Of a stretch of DNA of 64,000 nt, positions 1 to 7,618 are shown in pieces. Under the pieces are notes generated by a model. It saw only the letters and a program-made list of their open reading frames with translations. It did no database searches and was not told where the DNA came from. Position 1 is the first letter of the stretch, and every line of letters starts with the position of its first letter. A program made the translations under genes and the position numbers. The DNA is taken from the NCBI RefSeq assembly GCF_000427885.1, contig NZ_ATYW01000021.1, positions 11,824 to 75,823 of the forward strand, read 5' to 3'. This DNA comes from Glycomyces tenuis DSM 44171 (GTDB lineage Bacteria; Actinomycetota; Actinomycetes; Mycobacteriales; Micromonosporaceae).

Positions 1-307
1 CCGCTCGGCCTGGCTGCGCGACGAGCGGGTCCGCGCCCGCATCGTCCACTCGCTCGGCCTGGGCTACCTCGGCGTGTGCGTCACGACCGTCTGGCAGGCC
101 GCCCGCGGCCAGTCCCTGATCGACCCGGACGCCGCCACTCTCGCCGCGTTCGCCGCCTCGGCCGCGGTCGCGCTCATCGGCATCGCCGTCACGATCGCGA
201 CGGCCCGCAAGAACGCACCCGCCGAGGAGCAGATCCCGGCGGACTTCGCACGGGAGGCCGAGGCCGTCACCGACGACGACTGGGAGCCCGCCGTCCCGCT
301 CCGCTGA
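1..307 (+). CDS. Membrane protein, 5' end outside window
   Basis: This is the C-terminal part of a small membrane protein whose start lies before the window. The frame is open from base 2 and closes with TGA at 305-307, giving about 101 visible residues. It shows two hydrophobic segments, one with the motif GLGYLGVCVTTVW and one with AAFAASAAVALIGIAVTIA, followed by an acidic cytosolic-looking tail ending DDDWEPAVPLR. I do not recognise the family. A GTG at 74 is in frame, but the upstream codons read equally well as membrane protein, so the gene most likely begins earlier. A strong hairpin follows the stop. Confidence 0.6.
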   Translation, partial: RSAWLRDERVRARIVHSLGLGYLGVCVTTVWQAARGQSLIDPDAATLAAFAASAAVALIGIAVTIATARKNAPAEEQIPADFAREAEAVTDDDWEPAVPLR

Positions 308-320
308 CAACGCACGGAAA

Positions 321-364
321 CAGGCCGCAGGCCATGGCTCGACGGGGCCATGGCCTGCGGCCTG
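321..364 (+). terminator. Strong hairpin, probable terminator
   Basis: An 18 bp perfect inverted repeat pairs 321-338 with 347-364 around an 8 nt loop, 14 nt after the stop of the truncated membrane protein gene. There is no clear T-run, as is common for terminators in this GC-rich genome. It should isolate that gene from the carboxypeptidase downstream. Confidence 0.6.
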
Positions 365-469
365 CCCGCCGCCGCTGAGATATAACGTTTGCCTAGATCA
401 TTGTGCCGCCGCCGCCACGGCCGTAGTCTGGCTGTGGCCCAAGCCCACGGTCCTCTGGAGGCAGACACC

Positions 470-1447
470 ATGCAACCGCTCCGTCCCAAGCGCCTGCACC
501 CCGGCGACGTCGTCGTCATCGCCGCCCCCTCGGGGCCCTTCATCCCCAGCCGCCGCGACGAGCTCGACGCCGCCGTCGAGACCGTCAAGGAGATGGGCTT
601 CACGCCCCGGCTGTCCGGCCTCGTCGAATCCGCCGCCAAGCACTTCTGGAACTCCGGGACCCCGGCCGAGCAGGCCGCCGAGCTCAACGCGCTGCTGGCC
701 GACCCCGAGGTCCGCGCGATCGTGCCGTTCGCGGGCGGCAACGCCACCACCGGCTACCTCGACCGGATCGACTACGACGCGGTCCGCGCCGACCCCAAGC
801 CGCTGCTCGGCTTCTCCGACATCACCGCGCTCCACCTCGCCATCCACTCCCAGACCGGCCTGATCGGCTTCCACGCCGACTTCGCGGCCATCGGCTTCGG
901 CGACACGTGGCGCCACGCCGCCCCCGAGCGCCGCACCGAGCTGCTCGAGCTGTACCGCGACCTGCTGACCGGCCGGCTGAACGAGGTCGAGCTGCCCGCC
1001 GAGACCGAATGGGAGACCTGGCGGTCCGGCGCCGCCACCGGCCGCCTCGTCGGCGGCCTCCTCGACCGGCTCATCCGCCTCCAGTCCACCCCGTACGCCC
1101 TCGCCCCCGAGTGGTTCGACGGGGCGATCCTCTTCTGGGAGGACGTCGGCAGGGCCCTCGGCCACATCTGGAACGACCTCCACACCCTCCGCATGCAGGG
1201 CGTGTTCGACCGCGTCGCCGCGATGGTCATCGGCATCCCCACCAGGATCGAGGGGCCGCCCGAGCAGTACGGGCCGGCGACGATCGAGGACGTCGTCGAC
1301 GACGTCCTGGCCGACTACGACCTCCCCGTCCTGGCGGGGGTCGACTTCGGCCACACTGGACCGAACCTGCCGATGCCGATCGGAGTGGGCGCCGCCGTCG
1401 ACGCCGACTCGCGCCGACTCCGACTGCTGGAGTCTCCGGTCGCCTAG
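470..1447 (+). CDS. S66 family LD-carboxypeptidase / MccF-like peptidase
   Basis: The 325-residue product belongs to peptidase family S66, whose members cleave the L,D bond in murein tetrapeptides or inactivate microcin C-type compounds in the cytosol. The nucleophile is the Ser of GFSDIT near residue 116, the Glu of FWEDVG lies near 224 and the His of GHTGPNLPMPIG near 295, so the Ser-Glu-His triad is complete and spaced as in LdcA. Length matches the family. The ATG at 470 is chosen because CTGGAGG lies just upstream; the open frame before it has no homology. It stands alone between a terminator-like hairpin and a GNAT gene. Murein recycling and antibiotic self-protection cannot be separated from sequence alone. 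Confidence 0.85.
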   Translation: MQPLRPKRLHPGDVVVIAAPSGPFIPSRRDELDAAVETVKEMGFTPRLSGLVESAAKHFWNSGTPAEQAAELNALLADPEVRAIVPFAGGNATTGYLDRIDYDAVRADPKPLLGFSDITALHLAIHSQTGLIGFHADFAAIGFGDTWRHAAPERRTELLELYRDLLTGRLNEVELPAETEWETWRSGAATGRLVGGLLDRLIRLQSTPYALAPEWFDGAILFWEDVGRALGHIWNDLHTLRMQGVFDRVAAMVIGIPTRIEGPPEQYGPATIEDVVDDVLADYDLPVLAGVDFGHTGPNLPMPIGVGAAVDADSRRLRLLESPVA

Positions 1448-1534
1448 ACACTTCGTGCACACGCGTCGCGCAGGCGGATTTCTATCCGATTTAGTGGTTG
1501 CATTCCCATTGACCTTCAGGCACGGTTGGTAGAC

Positions 1535-2080
1535 ATGAAGATTCGAACGGCCGGCCCAGCCGATGCGGACGAGATCGTGCAGGTCAAGGTGGCGTCATGG
1601 CGCGCGGCCTACAGCGGCGTCATGGACGCCGACGTGCTCGACAACCTGCGAGACGAACCCTCCGAGCCGTTCGTGATGAACCTGAGTTCGCCGCCGCCGT
1701 TCTGGCTGACCCTGGTGGCCGAGCGCGGCCCCGACGTCATCGGATCCGTCACGATCGGCTGGGACACCCGGGAGATCCCGCGCGGCGAGGCCGGTCCGGG
1801 GCAGCCCGGCGAGGTGTGGAGCCTGTACGTGCACCCCGACCACTGGGGCCGCGGCGCCGGATACGCGCTGATGCGCGAGGCGCACAAGAACCTGGGCGAG
1901 TTCGGGCTCTCGCCGATCCGCGTATGGGTGCTCGAGGGCAACGAGATCGGCACGCGGTTCTACGAGCGCTACGGCTTCGTCGCCGACCACGAGCGGACCG
2001 ACTACGCGATCGGCGAGCACACCTACCCGCTCGTGCGCTACACGCTCCCCAAAGACCGCCTCGTCGACGAACTCGCCTAG
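1535..2080 (+). CDS. GNAT family N-acetyltransferase
   Basis: The 181-residue protein is a GCN5-related acetyltransferase that transfers acetyl from acetyl-CoA to an unknown amine. The acetyl-CoA pyrophosphate loop is visible in WSLYVHPDHWGRGAGYALM (R/QxxGxG/A type), followed by the C-terminal GNEIGTRFYERYGF block typical of the fold. The ATG at 1535 begins MKIRTAGPADAD, the usual N-terminal strand; a TTG three codons upstream is also in frame. The ribosome-binding site is weak. Its stop overlaps the stop of the convergent small gene by 4 nt. Confidence 0.85.
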   Translation: MKIRTAGPADADEIVQVKVASWRAAYSGVMDADVLDNLRDEPSEPFVMNLSSPPPFWLTLVAERGPDVIGSVTIGWDTREIPRGEAGPGQPGEVWSLYVHPDHWGRGAGYALMREAHKNLGEFGLSPIRVWVLEGNEIGTRFYERYGFVADHERTDYAIGEHTYPLVRYTLPKDRLVDELA

Positions 2081-2304
2081 GGATCGCCCCGGATCACCGA
2101 TCCCCACGCCCCGAGCGCCTGCGGCGTCAGTGATTCGACGTCGGCGTCCACGACGGCCGCCGCTGCCGCCGGCGACGCGTGGACCTGCGCCAACGCGATC
2201 CTCTGCATGGTGAGTTCGCGGTCGAACCGCAAGCTGAGGCCCAGGTCGTCCAAGGCCTCGAACAGCAGCTGCTCTGCGCGCCGGCAGTGCTGCGGGCCGT
2301 TCAT
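2077..2304 (-). CDS. Small hypothetical protein (75 aa)
   Basis: This small protein of unknown function has no membrane segment. It begins MNGPQHCRRAEQLL and is rich in Ala, Leu and acidic residues, suggesting a mostly helical cytosolic protein. A good Shine-Dalgarno sequence (GGAGGG) precedes the ATG at 2304, which is the main reason to accept it. It lies 31 nt downstream of the nuclease-like gene on the same strand, so the two probably share a transcript running leftward, and it overlaps the GNAT stop by 4 nt. Confidence 0.5.
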   Translation of the reverse strand: MNGPQHCRRAEQLLFEALDDLGLSLRFDRELTMQRIALAQVHASPAAAAAVVDADVESLTPQALGAWGSVIRGDP

Positions 2305-2335
2305 CCGCCCTCCGGAATCGTCGTCGGCGCCTCGC

Positions 2336-3388
2336 TCACTCCGGCAGCCGGATCGTGGCGAGGACCGGCGCGTGGTCGCTGCCGTCCTTCTCGAGCACCT
2401 CGAAGTCGCTCACGGCGATCCGCTCGTCGACCAGCACGTGGTCGAGCGTCACCGCGGGCGGGCGCACGAACCCGCCCAGGTAGCCGCCCTCGATCGGGCG
2501 CCACGTCGCGGCCAGGCCCTCCCCGGTCGTCTCGGCGGCGTCGGTGTAGCCCCACTCGACGGCCTCGCGCAGCAGCCGGTGGTCGAGCGTCGCGTTGAAA
2601 TCGCCCGCCAGGACCCACGGCACGTCCCCGACCGGCCGCGGGAGCTGCGCGAAGTCGGCCTCCCACTGCGGGATCCGCTCGGGCCGCGCCGGCGCGGCGG
2701 TGTGCACGGCCATGAAGCGCGCCTTCGAGCCGTCGGGCAGGGTCGCCTCGGCGGCGATCTGGTAGAAGATCCCGTCCGGCTCGGAGGACTCGAGCCGCTC
2801 GAGCGGGTGGAGCGAGTACAGGCCGGTCCCGACGGCCAGCTCGGCGGGCTCGGCGATGACGTGCGGCATCCGCTCCTCGAGCCCCAGGTCGGCCAGCTCC
2901 TCATAGGCGCCCGGCGTGAGCTCCTGGATGCTGAGCAGATCCGGCTCGTAGCGGTCGACCAGCTCGACGATGTACTCCAGGTTCGCCGTGCCCACATAGG
3001 CGTTGACCGACAGGACGCGCAGCTCGGCGCCCTCGGCCACGGGCTGCTCGTCGGGGAGCGCGCGAGGGGCGATCACGGCCGCCATGGCCAGGGCGGCCGC
3101 GACGGTGACGATCGCGGCCCGCCAGTGCCGCAGCGCCGCCTGGATCCCCGCGCCGATCAGCGCCGCGCCCGCGACGTACGGGACGAACGCGATCGTCGTG
3201 ACCAGGATCCACCCCGTCTCGAGGCCGAACAGGCGGATCAGCGCGTAGACCCACACCGCGGCCGTCGCCGCCCATGAGCACCACCGGAGGGCGCGGCTGC
3301 GGTACCACGGGGTCCGCGCCGCTTTCACCTGCGGCGCTTCGGCTTCGTCGAGTCGCACCGACGCGTCGTCGGTCTGGGGGTCGCTCAT
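2336..3388 (-). CDS. Membrane-anchored endonuclease/exonuclease/phosphatase family protein
   Basis: The 350-residue protein has an N-terminal acidic tail, three hydrophobic segments in roughly the first 120 residues, then an extracytoplasmic endonuclease/exonuclease/phosphatase fold. The fold is recognised by LRVLSVNAYVG, DLLSIQEL (metal-binding Glu), the AVHTAAP block, VLAGDFNATLDH and the final DGSDHAPVLATI, which together supply the conserved Asn, Glu, Asp and His residues. Proteins of this build are usually called vancomycin-resistance-associated VanJ-like or EEP membrane phosphatases; the substrate is unknown. The ATG at 3388 begins MSDPQTDD; upstream frame lacks family sequence. Confidence 0.8.
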   Translation of the reverse strand: MSDPQTDDASVRLDEAEAPQVKAARTPWYRSRALRWCSWAATAAVWVYALIRLFGLETGWILVTTIAFVPYVAGAALIGAGIQAALRHWRAAIVTVAAALAMAAVIAPRALPDEQPVAEGAELRVLSVNAYVGTANLEYIVELVDRYEPDLLSIQELTPGAYEELADLGLEERMPHVIAEPAELAVGTGLYSLHPLERLESSEPDGIFYQIAAEATLPDGSKARFMAVHTAAPARPERIPQWEADFAQLPRPVGDVPWVLAGDFNATLDHRLLREAVEWGYTDAAETTGEGLAATWRPIEGGYLGGFVRPPAVTLDHVLVDERIAVSDFEVLEKDGSDHAPVLATIRLPE

Positions 3389-3495
3389 CGAGCCGAGACT
3401 AGTCGACGTGTCCAAGCCGAGCGCGTCGTCGCGTCGCGCCGACCATGCGGGCGCGGTCGCCGAAAGCCCCGCTGAAGCCCGGCCCGTCGGATCGT

Positions 3496-4191
3496 TCAGT
3501 CGCTCACGGCGTCGACGTCGCGTTCGATCCAGTACCGGTGCAGCCGCTCGGCCAGCTCCCGCGGCCGGCTCAGCGCGACCATGTGGCCGCCGTCGATCTC
3601 GTCGGCGACGACCCCCAGGCGCTCGGCGGCGTGGGCCCGCGCGAACGCTGGTGGGAAGCAGTGGTCGTCGCGGCACAGCAGGTACCGGGTCGGCACCTCG
3701 GGCCAGGCCTGGAGCGGCGACGGATCGCCGAAGCCGCCGGCCTGGTCCCGCTCGTGCTCGAACGCCTCGGCGACGAGCTCGGGCGGCAGGTCGTTGAAGA
3801 ACGTGTCGATGGTCTCCTGCTCGGTGCCCATGCGGACGTCGAGCTTGTCGTGCCCGGTGGCGGACCACCACTCGTTCCCGGTCTCGCCGGGCTTCGGGAT
3901 CATCGCGGCCACCATGACGAGGAGCTCGGCGTCGGTGCGCGAGCAGACCACGGGGGCGACGAGGCCGCCGAAGGAGTGGGCCGCCACGGCCAGGTTCGGG
4001 CGGCCCGCGCATTCGGCGAGGACGGCGTCGGCGTACTCGGCGATGCCGTTCGCCTCGTCCTCGATGGGCAGGTCGACGGCGATGACGTCGTGCCCGAGCT
4101 CGGCGAGGTGCGGCACGAGCAGGTGCCAGTCCCATGAACTGCCGCCGCCGCCGTGGACGAGGACGAAGGTGGCCGAGGCGCTCGCATCCAT
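3496..4191 (-). CDS. Alpha/beta hydrolase
   Basis: The 231-residue protein is a soluble alpha/beta-fold esterase-like enzyme. The oxyanion loop is HGGGGSSWDW near residue 14, the nucleophile elbow AHSFGG lies near residue 80, an acid sits in CRDDHCF and the catalytic His in DGGHMVAL. It resembles the methylesterase/hydroxynitrile lyase-like group (salicylate esterase family), but the substrate cannot be named. A GGGAG site lies 8 nt before the ATG at 4191. It is the first of a leftward run with the EEP gene, separated by 107 nt. Confidence 0.82.
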   Translation of the reverse strand: MDASASATFVLVHGGGGSSWDWHLLVPHLAELGHDVIAVDLPIEDEANGIAEYADAVLAECAGRPNLAVAAHSFGGLVAPVVCSRTDAELLVMVAAMIPKPGETGNEWWSATGHDKLDVRMGTEQETIDTFFNDLPPELVAEAFEHERDQAGGFGDPSPLQAWPEVPTRYLLCRDDHCFPPAFARAHAAERLGVVADEIDGGHMVALSRPRELAERLHRYWIERDVDAVSD

Positions 4192-4348
4192 TGGCGCTCC
4201 CTTTCGAGCCGAGCCGATCCGGATGTCCGCGAACGTACCAGCCCGCACCGACACGAAGGCCGATCCGCTCGCCCGTCCCGCGGCACGGGCGTGGCGCGGC
4301 GGCCGGAGCCGCCGCGCCACAGGTGCGGTGTCGTCGAAGGAGCGGACG

Positions 4349-5350
4349 TCAGCTACAGGAGACCGACGGCCAGTTCCAGTTGCCGTTGTGCCGGATGGTG
4401 ACGCCGAAGGTGTTGCCGTTGCCGTTGGGCGTGGCGATCATCTGGGTGGCGGTGGGCCAGGTGGGGCTGCAGTTCCAGGTGGCGATGATCCTGGCGGGGT
4501 CCGGGACGTTCATGACCACCCTCCAGTCGCTCTTGCCGGAGACGGAGCAGCTGAGGTTGTAGCGGTCGCTCCACTGCTGCCCGCCGGACAGCGTGACGCT
4601 GCAGTTGCCGCCCGGGTCCGGATCGGGGTCCGGGTCCGGGTCCGGGTTCCCGCCACCGGAGCCGACCGTGATGTTGGAACTGCCGCTGCTCTGGTAGCCC
4701 TCGGTCGCCATGATCATGTAGTAGCTGAAGCTGCCGAGGTTCATGCCGGCGCGCGCCCAGGCGTCGAAGTGCTCGCCGGTGTTGATGGTGCCGGAGCTGC
4801 GGTGGTTCTGGCGGACGCTCCAGTACTGCTGGAAGGTCCTGGTGCCCTCCACGGACGGGGCGTTGGTGCGCGTCGACTCGCCAAGCCAGTAGCTGCCGCT
4901 GCTGGTGTTGAGCGTGCCGCGGCTCTGGGCGCCGCTGCTGGGGTTGTACGGGCCGTGGGATTCGACGATGTAGTACTCCACCAGCGGGTTGGAGGTCCAG
5001 CCGTACAGGGCCAGGTAGCCATTGCTGCCGTGGTTGACGTTGCCGCTGTAGGTGACGGTGCGGCGTCCGCCGTTGGCCCAGCCCTTGCCGCCGACCCAGT
5101 TGTTGGTGCCGTTCCACTGGGAGCTGTAGTTCCCGCCGGGGCCCAGGGTCATGGACACCGAGCCTTGCGTGTCGGTCCAGAACGAGTAGTAGTAGCCGTC
5201 GTGCGTGCCCTCTTGGTTGGTGGTGATGACCTGCTGAGCCTGGGCGGTGCCGGGGAGCATCATCCCCGTGGCGCCGAGCGCGAGGGCCGCGGAGCCTCCG
5301 AGCAGGACGCTCCTGCGGCTGAACGGGCCGCCGCGTGCGTCGTTGTCCAT
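4349..5350 (-). CDS. Secreted GH11 endo-1,4-beta-xylanase with CBM2-type C-terminal domain
   Basis: The 333-residue precursor is a family 11 xylanase. It opens with a twin-arginine signal ([10 protein letters not shown], cleavage after AQA), so it should be exported folded by Tat. The jelly-roll catalytic domain carries nucleophile Glu in [10 protein letters not shown] near residue 125 and acid/base Glu in [10 protein letters not shown] near 217. A Gly/Ser and Pro-Asp repeat linker follows, then a roughly 95-residue cellulose/xylan-binding domain with paired Cys and exposed Trp ([11 protein letters not shown] to NWNWPSVSC), as in CBM2. AGGAGG precedes the ATG at 5350. It should work with the wall-anchored GH10 xylanase encoded near 38 kb. 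Confidence 0.93.
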   Translation of the reverse strand: MDNDARGGPFSRRSVLLGGSAALALGATGMMLPGTAQAQQVITTNQEGTHDGYYYSFWTDTQGSVSMTLGPGGNYSSQWNGTNNWVGGKGWANGGRRTVTYSGNVNHGSNGYLALYGWTSNPLVEYYIVESHGPYNPSSGAQSRGTLNTSSGSYWLGESTRTNAPSVEGTRTFQQYWSVRQNHRSSGTINTGEHFDAWARAGMNLGSFSYYMIMATEGYQSSGSSNITVGSGGGNPDPDPDPDPDPGGNCSVTLSGGQQWSDRYNLSCSVSGKSDWRVVMNVPDPARIIATWNCSPTWPTATQMIATPNGNGNTFGVTIRHNGNWNWPSVSCS

Positions 5351-5740
5351 GGACGTCTTCCTCCTTGTGAAGGCCGGCGGGGAGCCGGCCGGCGCGGTGC
5401 GGCCCGGCGGCGGCCGGGGCGTGGCCGCCGCGCGTCGTCGCCGCGTGACGCAGTGGTTCTCATCTGGTCGCCGTGAGGGCGACGACCGACCGGGCCGCAG
5501 CAGCGACTCGGATCGACAAATGTCTATGTCTATCGATGGGACCAGTATGGAGTGGAGGTGAGGGCATGTCAATAATTTCCGGAACATTTTCGAGAATAGT
5601 TCACTCGATTTGGGAGTGACGATGCGCATATAACGCCTGTATATGGACATTATTCGAACAGTAGGCATCGTTTGATATGTATATTATGTCCTATAAATAC
5701 GAACTGTCTAATTTGTGTTATGTCGAAACTTCCGAAAGAA
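5351..5740 (-). promoter_or_regulatory. Long upstream region of the GH11 xylanase with candidate promoter and operator
   Basis: No gene is apparent here. The first 210 bases are GC-rich, whereas 5560-5740 is markedly AT-rich for this genome. On the minus strand a candidate promoter has TTAGAC at 5711-5706, a 17 nt spacer and CATAAT at 5688-5683, which implies a leader of about 320 nt. Just upstream lies CGAAACTTCCGAAAG (5724-5738), which resembles the GAAAGTTTC/GAAACTTTC elements before the GH10 xylanase gene. A common xylan-responsive repressor is possible. A nearer promoter may have been missed. Confidence 0.4.
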
Positions 5741-5894
5741 TTCCGATTCGCTTGGCGGCTCCGCGCCGCCGGCACGGGGCGTGATTCGAAGACGCGGCCC
5801 GCGGCGCGGGGCCTCCCGCGCCACGGGCCCTGAACGAGGGCCCGCTGCCGCCCCTGCGCCCGGTCCGGCGACCCGCTCCCGGCGGACACGCCGA

Positions 5895-5934
5895 CGGCTC
5901 GCGGCGCAGGGGTGCCGTCCTGCGCCGCGAGCCG
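5895..5934 (-). terminator. Hairpin terminator after the small membrane protein gene
   Basis: A perfect 16 bp inverted repeat (5895-5910 with 5919-5934, 8 nt loop) starts 17 nt beyond the TAA of the leftward gene ending at 5952. It would stop transcription before the xylanase regulatory region. No T-run follows. The remaining bases between 5740 and 5894 show nothing recognisable. Confidence 0.6.
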
Positions 5935-5951
5935 CGTCTCTGGTTTCCTCT

Positions 5952-6380
5952 TTAAGCCGTGGTGGCCGCCGCCGGGGCGGCCCCCGCCCCGCTCTCCTTG
6001 CGGGACTCGAGGATCTTCTTGGCACTCCTGCCGGTCGCCTCGGTGAGGCCCATGACGAACAGGGCGTTGATCGCGTGGAGGCCGAAGATCAGCTGCCCCG
6101 CCGTCGTCCCGCCGACGCTGATCACCGCGATCAACGACTGCACGACCATCAGGCCGAACACGCCCGCCGCCATGCCCACGAGCCTCCCGCCCGCGCGCGA
6201 CAGCGCCGCGAACAGGATCGCCACCAGCGCGAGCAGACCGAGAAGCCGTCCGTTCATGATGTGCAGCTCGAAGGACTCGGCCGTGTCGCCGGTTCCCAGG
6301 GCGCCGTAGCCGGCCAGGAAGATCTGGATCCCGATCAGGATCTGGATCAAGGCCATCCAGATTCGGAAGAATTTAAGCAT
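5952..6380 (-). CDS. Four-helix membrane protein, DUF6220-like
   Basis: The 142-residue protein consists of four hydrophobic helices: FRIWMALIQILIGIQIF, LLGLLALVAILFAAL, LVGMAAGVFGLMVVQSLI and LIFGLHAINALFVMGLT. The spacing and the LHAINAL motif in the last helix resemble the DUF6220 family; that assignment is from memory and uncertain. The ATG at 6380 overlaps the last codons and stop of the upstream AhpD-like gene (shared 8 nt), so translation is probably coupled and the two products may act together. Function unknown. Confidence 0.6.
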   Translation of the reverse strand: MLKFFRIWMALIQILIGIQIFLAGYGALGTGDTAESFELHIMNGRLLGLLALVAILFAALSRAGGRLVGMAAGVFGLMVVQSLIAVISVGGTTAGQLIFGLHAINALFVMGLTEATGRSAKKILESRKESGAGAAPAAATTA

Positions 6381-7407
6381 CGATGGTTCCCATCTCAATC
6401 AGGTTGGATTGCATCTGGTCGACGGCCTGCATCACCGCGAAGCCGAAGACGAAGACGGTGGAGTGGTCGGACAGGGCGCCGGCGCGCCACACCGCGACGG
6501 CGTCGTCGTCGATCGAGCCGGGGTCGAGCGCCGCCGCCGCCACCAGGCGGGCGCCCAGCGCCGCCCGGTCGGGCAGGTCCTCGATCCCGCCGACCGCGAT
6601 CGGACCGGTCACCAGCTGCGAGCCCCACCAGCCCACCGACCGCTCGATCGCCTGCTCGGCGCTGTGCGCCACCTGCTCGTCCAGCAGCCTGCGCCCGCAG
6701 CTCGCGACCGCCCGCAGGTGCGCGTACGCGCGCCCGACCGGCGATGCGCCGCCCCAGTCGGGAACGGTGAGGTCGAGCGTCGGCCACCGCCCCTTGAGCC
6801 ACGGCTCCCTCCGGTCGAGCAGCGGCAGGCTCAGTCCCGGCTCCAGGTCCGCCGCCACCGCCTCGCGGACCTGCCGGGACGCCACCGCGCGCCCCAGCTT
6901 CGTGGCCGTGACCGGATGCGGCGAAGCGTTGTGCGCCAAGACCTTCACCAGGCGGGTGATGAACTCGAAGACCAGCGCCGTCCCGATGAACCGCGGCGCG
7001 GCCGAGGCGCTGAACGGCCCGTCCAGGCTCGGCGCGGCGGCCCACTCGGCGAGGTCGGCGTGCGCGTACGGCGCCCCGCCGTCCCGGACGGCCTCGGCGA
7101 GCTCGTGCTCCCCGGCGGCGTGCAGCATGAGCGCGTGCGCGTCGGCGCAGAAGCGGCAGGCGTTCTTGACCGCGATCGTGGTCGCCACGACCTCCTTCGC
7201 GGTGCGCTCGGCCGGACCGCCGACGAGCAGCGACTCGCGCAGCAGCGCCCACATCGGCGCGAGCAGTTCGGGAGCGGGGGAGAGCATCATGAACGGCGGG
7301 CCGACGGTGATGCCGAGTTCGGCCTTGGCCTGCCGGTAGACCTCCGCTACGAGGCCGTCGGCGGCCTCGGGGAGTACGGGGGTGACGTGTCGGACGGTGG
7401 GTGCCAT
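6373..7407 (-). CDS. Carboxymuconolactone decarboxylase/AhpD-like protein
   Basis: The 344-residue protein contains the AhpD-fold signature CRFCADAHA (CxxC followed by His) near residue 80, which in AhpD relays electrons to peroxiredoxin and in the wider CMD family may serve decarboxylation or peroxide defence. It is longer than a single AhpD domain, and the C-terminal half has a second helical region (VAVWRAGALSDHSTVFVFGFAVMQAVDQMQSN) that looks like a degenerate duplicate lacking the cysteines. GAGGAG precedes the ATG at 7407. It forms a coupled pair with the membrane protein downstream and diverges from a histidine kinase gene. Confidence 0.75.
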   Translation of the reverse strand: MAPTVRHVTPVLPEAADGLVAEVYRQAKAELGITVGPPFMMLSPAPELLAPMWALLRESLLVGGPAERTAKEVVATTIAVKNACRFCADAHALMLHAAGEHELAEAVRDGGAPYAHADLAEWAAAPSLDGPFSASAAPRFIGTALVFEFITRLVKVLAHNASPHPVTATKLGRAVASRQVREAVAADLEPGLSLPLLDRREPWLKGRWPTLDLTVPDWGGASPVGRAYAHLRAVASCGRRLLDEQVAHSAEQAIERSVGWWGSQLVTGPIAVGGIEDLPDRAALGARLVAAAALDPGSIDDDAVAVWRAGALSDHSTVFVFGFAVMQAVDQMQSNLIEMGTIDA

Positions 7408-7542
7408 CGCATTGGGCTCCTCGGGTGGGTTCGAGGCACAGGATTTCGCGCCTGCATCGAGAATCCTCTGCCGCGGCGGGGATGTCGTCGGCTCAACGTC
7501 GGCAATCCGCCCCCCTGTGTACGTCGCAACGCTGTCGGCCGC

Positions 7543-7560
7543 GTACGCCCATGGGCGTAC
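7543..7560. promoter_or_regulatory. 18 bp perfect palindrome between divergent genes
   Basis: GTACGCCCATGGGCGTAC is an exact palindrome placed between the AhpD-like gene and the histidine kinase gene, 47 nt before the putative -10 of the kinase gene. A further GTACG half-site lies at 7519. It has the form of an operator for a dimeric regulator; the response regulator of the adjacent pair is one candidate. Confidence 0.5.
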
Positions 7561-7606
7561 ACCACTCATGGAACCGCTGGTCGACGCTGCCGTCGGTGGC
7601 GCTGCC

Positions 7607-7618
7607 TAGGATGGAACG
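7607..7618 (+). promoter_or_regulatory. Putative -10 of a leaderless promoter
   Basis: TAGGAT at 7607-7612 ends 6 nt before the ATG of the histidine kinase gene and there is no Shine-Dalgarno sequence. This is the geometry of leaderless transcripts, which are common in actinobacteria. A good -35 is not visible. Confidence 0.35.

Noticed and set aside
2336-4135. A 599-codon continuous frame joining the EEP gene to upstream sequence
   Set aside because: The N-terminal 249 codons are Arg/Gly-rich antisense-type sequence overlapping the alpha/beta hydrolase gene; the true start is the ATG at 3388.
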